Assembly: GCA_024405235.1 (NCBI GenBank)
Contig: JAKSPA010000046.1
Coordinates: 1-9,429 of the forward strand
Length of the DNA stretch: 9,429 bases
Direction of reading: 5' to 3'
Source: Lentisphaeria bacterium
GTDB taxonomy: Bacteria; Verrucomicrobiota; Lentisphaeria; Oligosphaerales; Oligosphaeraceae
Every line of letters begins with the position of its first letter. The first letter of the stretch is position 1. This document shows, in pieces, positions 1-6,361 of the stretch. A model generated the notes under the pieces. It was not told where the DNA came from, searched no databases, and saw only the letters and a list, made by a program, of their open reading frames with translations. A program made the position numbers and the translations under genes.

Positions 1-226
1 TTCTTCTATATTAAATCTGTTGTAATCAATTTCAACATCACCAATTGCTTTTGTTAGTTTTTCAAACCGCTTCTAAAAAAAAACTTGAAAAACCTTTCAA
101 AATAGCGTGAAAAATGCATACGGAACAACCGTTGTAGAGTGAAATTAGTATTACAGTATGTAATTGTAGCGAAATAAAAGATTTCGTGTTGAAAAAACCA
201 TTCCACATTTACTAACAAAAACCACT
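1..226 (+). promoter_or_regulatory. AT-rich leader upstream of pal
   Basis: This stretch is far richer in A and T than the rest of the window and holds no convincing gene. It most likely carries the pal promoter and 5' untranslated region. Visible elements are: a short inverted repeat TTGAAA/TTTCAA at 85-90 and 95-100; ACGG/CCGT at 120-123 and 129-132; and a perfect 6-bp inverted repeat CGAAAT/ATTTCG at 170-175 and 181-186 with loop AAAAG, about 40 bases before the pal ATG. A -10-like TGTAAT lies at 159-164, but no well-spaced -35 was found, so I do not assign a promoter position. There is no Shine-Dalgarno sequence before the pal start; the bases there are A-rich. That this region regulates pal is inference from position and composition. 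Confidence 0.35.
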
Positions 227-883
227 ATGTTCATCAAGAAAGCGCTCCTCCTTTTCGTCGCTGTTTCCGCAGCATCCCTGCTCTTTACCTCCTGCACCAA
301 GAAACCGAAGATCGATTTGAACGGCCTTCAGCAGAATCCGTCCGCGATCAACGGCGATGTCGCCGCTGACGGAAATGATTTTGGCGGCGACAGCTTTGTC
401 GCCGGCCCCACTGATGTCGCAGACTTTGAAAATGGCGGCAACAGCGGCAATGGCGATGACGTCCAGATCGGCGTTGGCAAGTGGGACGATCTGGACAAGC
501 CTGTGGCTGGTTCGGAGATGAGCGATTTCGTGAAGAACGGTCAGCGCTGGGACGGCGTGGTCTATTTCGGCTACGACCAGTCTGACGTCCAGCAGAGCGA
601 GCGCACGAAGTTGGATACGCTTGCCGCCTATCTGAAAGAGAACGCGAATCTCGGCGTTGTCATCGAGGGCCACACCGATGAAAAGGGCAGCGACGAATAC
701 AACCGCGCACTGGGCGAGCGCCGTGCTCTGGCGGTTCAGCAGTATCTTGGCCTTCTCGGCATTTCGGACAGCCGCATGCAGACTTTGAGCTACGGCGAAG
801 ACAAGCCTGCAGTTCCAGGCGCGACCTCCGATGCTGACATGGCTCTCAACCGCCGTGCCGAATTCATCATCGGCGATCTCTAG
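227..883 (+). CDS. pal: Peptidoglycan-associated lipoprotein (Pal/OmpA family)
   Basis: The 218-residue protein is probably an outer-membrane lipoprotein that binds peptidoglycan and acts with the Tol system to keep the outer membrane attached during division. Residues 1-22 form a lipoprotein signal peptide (two lysines, a hydrophobic stretch, then FTSC) with the lipidated cysteine at 23. The -3 residue is F, which is not the commonest lipobox form. Residues 24-100 are a low-complexity Asp/Gly/Asn-rich linker. Residues 111-216 are an OmpA C-terminal domain. It contains GHTDEKGSDEYN followed by LGERRA; by family knowledge D151 and R166 should bind the diaminopimelate of peptidoglycan. The end, NRRAEFII, is also typical. 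No tolB or tolQRA lies in the window. The ATG at 227 is chosen because the signal peptide follows it directly, although no ribosome binding site is visible. A generic OmpA-family lipoprotein other than Pal itself is the alternative. Confidence 0.9.
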   Translation: MFIKKALLLFVAVSAASLLFTSCTKKPKIDLNGLQQNPSAINGDVAADGNDFGGDSFVAGPTDVADFENGGNSGNGDDVQIGVGKWDDLDKPVAGSEMSDFVKNGQRWDGVVYFGYDQSDVQQSERTKLDTLAAYLKENANLGVVIEGHTDEKGSDEYNRALGERRALAVQQYLGLLGISDSRMQTLSYGEDKPAVPGATSDADMALNRRAEFIIGDL

Positions 884-906
884 TCGCTTAGGAGCCAGTG
901 GCTTCC

Positions 907-1323
907 ATGGGAGTTCTTGATGTCTGTGCCGCGGTGGTGATCCGCCGCGGCAGAATGCTATTGGCGACTCGCAGGCCTGGCAGCAGAAATGCGGGACTTT
1001 GGGAGTTCCCTGGCGGCAAAGTCGCAACTGGCGAGAGTCTCGGCGAGTGCATAGCGAGAGAGATTGCCGAAGAACTCGCATACGGAGTATCCTGCGAAGG
1101 CGAAATCGACACTCTCGTGCAGGAGCGTCCGTCCGAAGACACGGAACTGAGGCTGCATTTTCTTGCATGCAGAGGCGAAGAGTGTTCGGAGCCTGTTCCG
1201 CAGGAGGGGCAGCAGTGCGGATGGTTTTCTCCTGCTGAATGGTCGTCGCTTGAAATGGCGCCTCTGGACAGGCAGTTCCTTTTGAAACACTCGGCGGAAC
1301 TGGCCGAAAAATGTTCGAATTGA
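907..1323 (+). CDS. MutT-like Nudix hydrolase
   Basis: The 138-residue cytosolic protein is probably a nucleoside triphosphate pyrophosphatase of the MutT/NudG type, cleaning oxidised or unusual nucleotides from the pool. The Nudix box spans residues 37-59: G37, E43, R51-E52 and E55-E56 are in place, so the metal ligands are kept. The usual glycine near the end of the box is alanine (A58). The preceding LWEFPGG and the later GWFSPAEW plus PLDRQFL resemble MutT and CTP pyrophosphohydrolases. Two starts are possible. GTG at 898 lies only 3 bases after AGGAG (890-894), and ATG at 907 lies 12 bases after it. I chose ATG because family members usually begin just before the first strand. It lies 23 bases after pal and 16 bases before hpt, which suggests co-transcription. 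Exact substrate (8-oxo-dGTP or another) cannot be read from sequence. Confidence 0.88.
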   Translation: MGVLDVCAAVVIRRGRMLLATRRPGSRNAGLWEFPGGKVATGESLGECIAREIAEELAYGVSCEGEIDTLVQERPSEDTELRLHFLACRGEECSEPVPQEGQQCGWFSPAEWSSLEMAPLDRQFLLKHSAELAEKCSN

Positions 1324-1339
1324 TTTCTGATAAAGAGAG

Positions 1340-1867
1340 ATGAAGGTAATTCTGACAGCTGAAAAGATACAGGAACGCGTGAAGGAAATGGCCGCAGAGA
1401 TTGACAAGTTCTATGACGGGCGGCCATATACTGTCATGGGACTCCTGAACGGCGCGTGCTATTTTGCCGTTGATCTGACGAGATGTCTCAAGGGTGATTT
1501 CATTCTTGATTCCATTCTTGTTTCAAGTTATGTCGGAGAGAATTCGACTGGCAAAATCACCATGCGCGGCACGCCGAAGAAATCAGTCACCGGCCGCAAC
1601 GTCCTGATTGTCGATGAAGTGCTTGATTCCGGATTGACACTGTCGACGCTGAAACGTCATTTTCTCGAGCAGGGCGCCGAGAGCGTGAACACAGTCGTTT
1701 TGGTTCAGAAGGACCGTCCGCTCCATCCGCTGGCGCAGGATTTCAAGGCGGAGTGGGTTGGTTTCCGCATGGGCGATCGTTTCCTGGTCGGATGTGGAAT
1801 GGACTACAACGAAAAGTATCGTCAGTTGGACTGCATTGCTGAAATGGAGGAGTGCGATTTGAAATGA
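1340..1867 (+). CDS. hpt: Hypoxanthine phosphoribosyltransferase
   Basis: This cytosolic purine-salvage enzyme transfers phosphoribose from PRPP to hypoxanthine (and usually guanine), giving IMP or GMP. The 175 residues match the usual bacterial length. The PRPP-binding motif is at residues 88-101 (VLIVDEVLDSGLTL). The acidic pair is D92-E93, the reverse of the commoner E-D order, and D96 is the expected catalytic aspartate. The flexible-loop Ser-Tyr pair is S63-Y64. The purine-binding C-terminal part is recognisable as VGFRMGDRFLVGCGMDYNEKYRQLD (residues 140-164, quoted here as VGFRMGD then FLVGCGMD then YNEKYR). The upstream bases AGAGAG directly before the ATG are a weak ribosome binding site. 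The stop codon TGA overlaps the murD ATG by four bases, implying translational coupling to a cell-wall gene. Identification as Hpt rather than another phosphoribosyltransferase is firm; preference between hypoxanthine and guanine is not determined. Confidence 0.93.
   Translation: MKVILTAEKIQERVKEMAAEIDKFYDGRPYTVMGLLNGACYFAVDLTRCLKGDFILDSILVSSYVGENSTGKITMRGTPKKSVTGRNVLIVDEVLDSGLTLSTLKRHFLEQGAESVNTVVLVQKDRPLHPLAQDFKAEWVGFRMGDRFLVGCGMDYNEKYRQLDCIAEMEECDLK
1846..1852 (+). promoter_or_regulatory. Ribosome binding site that fixes the murD start
   Basis: GGAGGAG lies inside the 3' end of hpt. The upstream in-frame GTG at 1852 would overlap this site and so cannot use it. The ATG at 1864 lies 11 bases after the site and overlaps the hpt stop as ATGA, so ATG 1864 is the supported start. 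Confidence 0.7.
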
Positions 1868-3279
1868 GCGATCTGCTCGGTTGCAGGATATTGGTATTAG
1901 GTGCGGGGGGCAGTGGTTGCGCGGCCGCGTCTTTGGCGCGTGCGCATGGGGCGGAAGTGACGATTGTCGATAGCGCTCCAAGAGAAAAATTCGCATCGAT
2001 TCTGTCGCGTCTGGAAGAGCAGGGCATTCAATTGGAATGCGGCGTCACCGTTGAGAAGTGGGATGGTCCGGAAATCTATCAAGTCGTTGTCAGCCCTGGC
2101 ATACCGCTTGATTCGCCGTTGCATCGTCTTGGCGAGAGCACAGGCGCTCCAATGATAGGGGAGGTGGATTTCGGCGCATCATACATCGACTGTCCGATTC
2201 TGGCGGTTACGGGAACCAATGGCAAGACGACGACAGTGGAGCTGCTTGCCGCGTGTCTTGATGCGGCAGGCTACAAGGTCCGTGCATGCGGAAACATCGG
2301 ACTTCCAGTTTCGCAGGTTGCGCTTGAGGGCGCTAGGCTTGATTATCTTGTGGTTGAAATCAGCAGCTTCCAGATGGAGAGTTCGGTCAGTTTCAAGCCG
2401 CGTGGCGCGATTCTTCTGAACGTTACGCCGGACCATTTGGACAGACATGGCACTTTGGAATGCTATCGCGGGCTGAAGACGAAGCTTCTGTCGCAGGTTG
2501 AAAGTGGCGGAGCGGTGGTCTATCACGCCGCGTTGGAGAAATTCGTCGCATTGAACGATGCCGTCAGGCGCTCGCGCCTATGGCTCTGCGGCGAACACAG
2601 AGATTTCGATGGGCGCCCTGACGCCTCCGATTGGGCGGTCGAATCCGATGGTCTCTACCGTCTTCGCGAGAATGGCGAAGGCGAAAAGATCTTGAGTCGT
2701 TCAGGCTTGCAGCTTTGCGGAAGCCACAACCTTGCGAATGCCCTTGCGGTGATTGCCATGCTTGAGGCGCTTGGAATCAACGCGGAGTCATACAGCGCCG
2801 CCTTGAGGAGTTTTCAAAGTGGTCCGCATAGAATCAAGGTCATTTCCGTCAGGCATGATGTTCAGTTCGTTGACGATTCCAAGGCGACTGATGTCGATGC
2901 GATGATACAGGCGCTAAGGACCTTTGGGACATCTGCTGGAAAGGGCATTCATCTGATTGCGGGTGGTTTGGCGAAAGGATGCACGCTTTCGGAAGCAGAA
3001 CCCGAAATCAGAATGTATGTTAAGGCCGTTTACTTGATCGGCGAGTGCAAAGAGCGTCTTGCGTCGTCGTGGAAACAAATCGTGCCGTGCACGATTTGCG
3101 AATCCATGGCTGAGGCGGTCAATTGCGCAGCCGAGGCCGCCATTGCGGGAGAGACGGTTCTTCTGTCGCCTGGTTGCGCAAGCATGGACATGTTCCGTTC
3201 GTATGCGGATCGCGGGCAGTGTTTCATAGATGCCGTCAACGCGCTTCCTGAATGCGCTGCCGACGGCGCCGAATCATAG
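1864..3279 (+). CDS. murD: UDP-N-acetylmuramoyl-L-alanine--D-glutamate ligase
   Basis: MurD is the cytosolic ATP-dependent ligase that adds D-glutamate to UDP-MurNAc-L-alanine in peptidoglycan synthesis. The 471 residues are near the usual length. Domain 1 begins with a Rossmann-like GAGGSG (13-18). The central domain has the ATP-binding loop GTNGKTT (117-123), EISSFQ (165-170) and NVTPDHLDRH (186-195). K205, in YRGLKTK, sits about where the carbamylated lysine of MurD is expected. The third domain shows SHN (287-289), GPHR, DDSKATD (337-343), GGLAKG and SPGCASMDMF (435-444), all characteristic of MurD rather than MurC, MurE or MurF. The usual GG-x-DKG of many MurD proteins is GGLAKG here. 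No other mur or fts genes are nearby, so this murD lies outside a classical division and cell-wall cluster, coupled instead to hpt. Confidence 0.96.
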   Translation: MSDLLGCRILVLGAGGSGCAAASLARAHGAEVTIVDSAPREKFASILSRLEEQGIQLECGVTVEKWDGPEIYQVVVSPGIPLDSPLHRLGESTGAPMIGEVDFGASYIDCPILAVTGTNGKTTTVELLAACLDAAGYKVRACGNIGLPVSQVALEGARLDYLVVEISSFQMESSVSFKPRGAILLNVTPDHLDRHGTLECYRGLKTKLLSQVESGGAVVYHAALEKFVALNDAVRRSRLWLCGEHRDFDGRPDASDWAVESDGLYRLRENGEGEKILSRSGLQLCGSHNLANALAVIAMLEALGINAESYSAALRSFQSGPHRIKVISVRHDVQFVDDSKATDVDAMIQALRTFGTSAGKGIHLIAGGLAKGCTLSEAEPEIRMYVKAVYLIGECKERLASSWKQIVPCTICESMAEAVNCAAEAAIAGETVLLSPGCASMDMFRSYADRGQCFIDAVNALPECAADGAES

Positions 3280-3311
3280 GAGAATTTTCTCTCTATTAAT
3301 TTGGTACCCCC

Positions 3312-3352
3312 GCGCGCGCATAGATGCGCGAAGGTGCGTGCAAGAGTTTTTT
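3312..3352 (+). terminator. Possible terminator or attenuator between murD and the LysM gene
   Basis: Two hairpins share the same bases and cannot form together. One pairs CGCGCAT (3315-3321) perfectly with ATGCGCG (3324-3330); the innermost pair would open to give a TAGA tetraloop. The other pairs GCGCGCGC (3312-3319) with GTGCGTGC (3334-3341), eight pairs including two G-U, and is followed after five bases by T6 (3347-3352). The second looks like a terminator, though the gap before the T run is larger than ideal. It would end the pal-murD transcript or attenuate read-through into the LysM gene, whose ATG is 41 bases downstream of the T run. Function is inference. Confidence 0.45.
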
Positions 3353-3381
3353 GGTCCCTTAATCAAAGAAATAAACATCAA

Positions 3382-3387
3382 GAGGAG
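3382..3387 (+). promoter_or_regulatory. Ribosome binding site of the LysM lipoprotein
   Basis: GAGGAG lies six bases before the ATG at 3394. This spacing, and the lipoprotein signal peptide that begins at that ATG, rule out the upstream in-frame TTG at 3301, which would also run through the GC-rich hairpin region. Confidence 0.8.
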
Positions 3388-3393
3388 TCACAG

Positions 3394-4533
3394 ATGAAAT
3401 CCATTTTCAAGATTGTCAGCGGAACAGCCGCGGTCGCCATGATGTTCGGTGTTGTCGGATGCCGCAGTGCCAAGCCCGAACCGAATCCCTATACTGGTCT
3501 GATGAGCGGTCGCAGCAATGTTCCGCCGGCGAGCCGCACGGTGTCATATTCTTCCAGCCTGCCGAAGTCGCTCCAGGAGGCGAATGAATTGGACGCTTTT
3601 GTCGCTCCGCAGATTGGAGACAACGCCGACAGCCTGATCGTCCCAGTGGCTACTCCCGTGGAACTGACAGATGACATTGCTCCCGCCGATAGCGTGGAAG
3701 AAGCTCCAGTCGCTCCTGCTTCCCGCCCTGCGCAGCGTGTCCTTCCGACCGTTTCCAACGGCAAAGGCATTGTCAAGAATTCATCGTCGGAAGGCAATGT
3801 CTATGTCGTCCAGAAGGGCGATTACGTCTCCAAAATTGCAAAGATGTATGGCGTGAAGGTCAGCGATCTGAAGGCCGCGAATCCGCAGGTTAGCAATTTC
3901 GAGCGCATTTATGTCGGCCAGAAGCTGAACATTCCAGCGGGCGGCGCAACAGCGAAGGTCGTATCCGGTTCAGAGAAAAAAGTCACCTCTGTCACGCCGG
4001 TTGCCGTGGAAGCGGCTCCCGCCGATGGCATCTACACGGTCTGCTCCGGTGATGCGATCTCCAAGATTGCGAAGCGCTTCGGCGTCAAGAGCGATGACAT
4101 CCGCAGATGGAATGATCTCACTTCCGACAAACTGTTTGTCGGCCAGAAACTGCGCGTCAAGGGCGATGCGGCCGTGCCGAAGGCTGTGTCCACTCCGAAG
4201 GTGGAAACTCCTGTTGCCGGTGCCGCTCCTGTCGATGTGATTCCTGCCGCAGCTGTTGAACAGGAAAAGGCTCCCGCCAGCGAAGTGCCCGGCGATGAAG
4301 CTCCTGTTGTGGACGACATCGGCGGAACGGATGCTCTTGCTGCCAGCGAACCAGTTGAAAATGCAGCGCCTGTCGGCACGATATTCCCCCACATCCTTTC
4401 AGAGGGCGAAACTCTCGAGAGCATTGCCGATATGTACGGCACCACGGTCGAGAGCATTCTTGAAGTCAATCCACAGATCAAAGGCAACGCCGATCTGAAG
4501 CCTGGCGAACAGATCATGACCAAGCTGAAGTAG
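3394..4533 (+). CDS. Lipoprotein with three LysM domains
   Basis: The 379-residue protein is predicted to be a lipid-anchored envelope protein that binds the glycan of peptidoglycan. Residues 1-22 are a signal peptide ending in the lipobox VVGC, with cysteine 23 lipidated. Residues 24-135 are an Ala/Pro/Val-rich linker. Three LysM domains follow at about 136-181, 212-255 and 330-378. Each has the pattern of a GD/GE motif, an IA helix with G-V/T, and a GQKL or GEQI ending. LysM 1 and 2 are clearly related (SKIAKMYGV and SKIAKRFGV). LysM 2 has cysteine (C217) where family members usually have lysine or another polar residue. Linkers between domains are Pro/Ala/Val-rich. No peptidase, amidase or other catalytic domain is present, so it resembles a NlpD-like scaffold lacking its LytM part, or a structural binder. 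Downstream, AGTCT/AGACT (4532-4544) forms a small hairpin without a T run. Confidence 0.88.
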   Translation: MKSIFKIVSGTAAVAMMFGVVGCRSAKPEPNPYTGLMSGRSNVPPASRTVSYSSSLPKSLQEANELDAFVAPQIGDNADSLIVPVATPVELTDDIAPADSVEEAPVAPASRPAQRVLPTVSNGKGIVKNSSSEGNVYVVQKGDYVSKIAKMYGVKVSDLKAANPQVSNFERIYVGQKLNIPAGGATAKVVSGSEKKVTSVTPVAVEAAPADGIYTVCSGDAISKIAKRFGVKSDDIRRWNDLTSDKLFVGQKLRVKGDAAVPKAVSTPKVETPVAGAAPVDVIPAAAVEQEKAPASEVPGDEAPVVDDIGGTDALAASEPVENAAPVGTIFPHILSEGETLESIADMYGTTVESILEVNPQIKGNADLKPGEQIMTKLK

Positions 4534-4584
4534 TCTGAAAGACTCCGCGTTTCCTTGGGTGCCTTTTTCGAGCGGGCCTGTCGA

Positions 4585-5253
4585 ATGCGAATAAAAAATG
4601 ACAGCAAATTGCAGGCGCTGCTTGCGGCATCTGAGGCGCGCGGTCGCGGCGAGCGCGCGGAATCCGTGGACAAACATCCATGGGAAGTGCGCAGCGTGCG
4701 CAGGAAAGCCACGCCGGCGGCCGTTGTCTCGGCGACTGGCGTGGCTGAGAATGTGCGCATTCTCGGCATGGATACGGCTCTGCGCAAGACAGGCTGGGGA
4801 ATAATAGATGTCGTTGGAAAGAAATGGGTTGCGGTTGATTGCGGCGTGATTGTCAATCCGCCGAGTGCATCCATTACGGATTGCATGCGTCACTTGAACA
4901 ATGCGATCAAAGGGCTTATAGAGCGCTATTCGCCTGACGCGGCAACGATCGAAGGCGGCTTCTACTGCAAGAACGCGCGCACGGCGATTGTTCTCGGCAC
5001 ATCGCGCGGGGCGGACCTTGGAGTATTGGCGGAGGCGCAAGTGCCTGTCTACGAATATGCGCCGCGTCGTGTCAAGCAGGTGGTCACTGGGCGCGGCGAT
5101 GCCACGAAAGAGCAGGTCGCGCTGATGGTCTCCCGTCTCCTTCGCATAGAGGTTTCCAATCTGGCGAATGACTCGACTGACGCGCTCGGTCTGGCGATAT
5201 GCCACGCGGCGGCGCTGATGAATCCTGCCGTGGAATTGGAAAAGCCGCTTTAG
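4585..5253 (+). CDS. ruvC: Holliday junction resolvase RuvC
   Basis: RuvC is a cytosolic endonuclease that cuts Holliday junctions with RuvAB during recombination repair. With the ATG at 4585 the protein has 222 residues, about 50 more than usual. The catalytic domain begins near residue 58 with ILGMDTALRKTGWGII, where D63 is the first acidic ligand. The others are E123 in TIEGGFYCKN, then D196 and D199 in NDSTDALGLAICHA. YAPRRVKQVVTGRGDATKEQV matches the conserved basic DNA-binding segment, quoted here in two parts: YAPRRVKQVV and GRGDATKEQV. All four catalytic acids are therefore present. The extra N-terminal segment is charged and rich in Arg and Ala. The start is uncertain: no ribosome binding site precedes the TTG at 4555 or the ATG at 4585. 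A GTG at 4753 would give 166 residues, the normal family length. ruvA and ruvB are not in this window. Confidence 0.9.
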   Translation: MRIKNDSKLQALLAASEARGRGERAESVDKHPWEVRSVRRKATPAAVVSATGVAENVRILGMDTALRKTGWGIIDVVGKKWVAVDCGVIVNPPSASITDCMRHLNNAIKGLIERYSPDAATIEGGFYCKNARTAIVLGTSRGADLGVLAEAQVPVYEYAPRRVKQVVTGRGDATKEQVALMVSRLLRIEVSNLANDSTDALGLAICHAAALMNPAVELEKPL

Positions 5254-5409
5254 TCTGGCCTTTGTGGTGCAGGGCGGATGTCCATTTGCATTTGAAGCCG
5301 TGCGGCATGCATCTACTGTCACCACGGCGTTTACGGCACGTCCTTCGTGTTTAGGCGCCTGAATTCATGAAAAAGCGACTTTTGTCAAAAAAAAGCTTAA
5401 GAAAAAGAG

Positions 5410-6333
5410 ATGGCGGATCTATCGGTTAATCTAGGCGGAATCCTTTTGAGGAATCCGATTGTAACCGCTTCGGGAACATTCGGATACGGTGAAGAATACG
5501 CAGGACTTGTGCCTTTCGGAAAACTTGGCGCAATCACGGTGAAGGGCGTTTCGCCATTCGCGAATGACGGCAATCCGATGCCGCGCACGACGGAAGACTA
5601 TGGCGGCATGCTGAATGCTATCGGCCTTGAGAATCCAGGCATTGACAGATTCATTACTGACGAACACTACCTTCCGTATTTGCGCAAGATAGACTGTCCC
5701 GTGATTGTGAACATGTGGGGCCGTTCGATTGAGCAGTATGCGGAAGTGGCTTCCCGCCTGGAAGCGGAGAAGGACGGACTCGCCGCTTTGGAAATCAACA
5801 TTCCATGTCCGAACGTGAAGGCCGGCGGCATTGCATTCGGAACCGATCCCGTGCAGGCGGCGAAGGTGGTTTCAGCCGTCCGTGCGGCGACTTCCATACC
5901 GCTTATCACGAAGCTCTCTCCCAATGTCACTCGAATCGGCGATTTTGCAAAGGCCGTCGTGGATGCGGGAAGCGACATGATCTCTTTGATCAACACGCTG
6001 ACTGGTCTTGCAATCGATCTGGAAACGCGCCGAAGCAAATTGGCGAATTTCACAGGCGGATTCTCTGGACCTGCGCTGAAACCCGTTGCGCTTCGCATGG
6101 TTTACGAAGCGCACCAGGCCGTGCCGAATACGCCGATCGTCGGCATGGGCGGCGTGAGATGCGGACTTGACGCACTGGAATTCATGATGGCGGGCGCGAC
6201 GGCGGTTGGCGTGGGAACGGCGATTTTTACCGATCCTTCATGTCTTGTCAAGATTCCGGAAGAGATGGACCGCTGGCTGGATTCGCATGGCGTCAAGGCG
6301 GTGCGTGAAATCATAGGCACTCTGCAACGATAG
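5410..6333 (+). CDS. pyrD: Dihydroorotate dehydrogenase, class 1B catalytic subunit type
   Basis: This FMN enzyme oxidises dihydroorotate to orotate in pyrimidine synthesis. The 307 residues match the cytosolic class 1 family. N-terminal SGTFGYGEEY (21-30) and VKGVSP are typical of the class 1B (PyrDB) type. LEINIPCPNVKAGG (127-140) carries the expected catalytic base C133; class 1 enzymes use cysteine, whereas the membrane class 2 uses serine. The usual serine just before that cysteine is proline here. KLSPNVT (168-174) supplies an FMN-contacting lysine, and GGFSGPALKP (216-225), PIVGMGGV and AGATAVGVGTA form the phosphate-binding end of the barrel. Class 1B enzymes usually need the iron-sulfur subunit PyrK, which is not adjacent. 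The ATG at 5410 follows A-rich DNA with a weak AGAG. A 156-base gap separates it from ruvC, with no clear promoter seen. Confidence 0.94.
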   Translation: MADLSVNLGGILLRNPIVTASGTFGYGEEYAGLVPFGKLGAITVKGVSPFANDGNPMPRTTEDYGGMLNAIGLENPGIDRFITDEHYLPYLRKIDCPVIVNMWGRSIEQYAEVASRLEAEKDGLAALEINIPCPNVKAGGIAFGTDPVQAAKVVSAVRAATSIPLITKLSPNVTRIGDFAKAVVDAGSDMISLINTLTGLAIDLETRRSKLANFTGGFSGPALKPVALRMVYEAHQAVPNTPIVGMGGVRCGLDALEFMMAGATAVGVGTAIFTDPSCLVKIPEEMDRWLDSHGVKAVREIIGTLQR

Positions 6334-6361
6334 CGTTTGTAAAAAACAAAGGAGGAAAAAG

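Noticed and set aside
1..72. Reverse-strand peptide-like reading open to the left edge (24 codons beginning KRFEKLTKAIGD)
   Set aside because: It looks protein-like, but a stop codon (73-75) precedes it and no ATG, GTG or TTG occurs in frame inside the window, so it cannot be the start of a gene here; a decayed remnant is possible but unsupported.
212..1168. Long reverse-strand reading frame of 318 codons across pal and the Nudix gene
   Set aside because: It is antisense to two genes with clear family motifs, shows no recognisable domain, and is typical of GC-rich antisense frames.
4532..4544. AGTCT/AGACT hairpin as a terminator after the LysM gene
   Set aside because: Only five pairs, not GC-rich, and no T run directly after it.
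4032..5325. Two long reverse-strand frames across the LysM and ruvC genes
   Set aside because: Low-complexity Ser/Thr/Ala- or Arg/His-rich translations opposite genes with intact motifs; no domain or start signal supports them.
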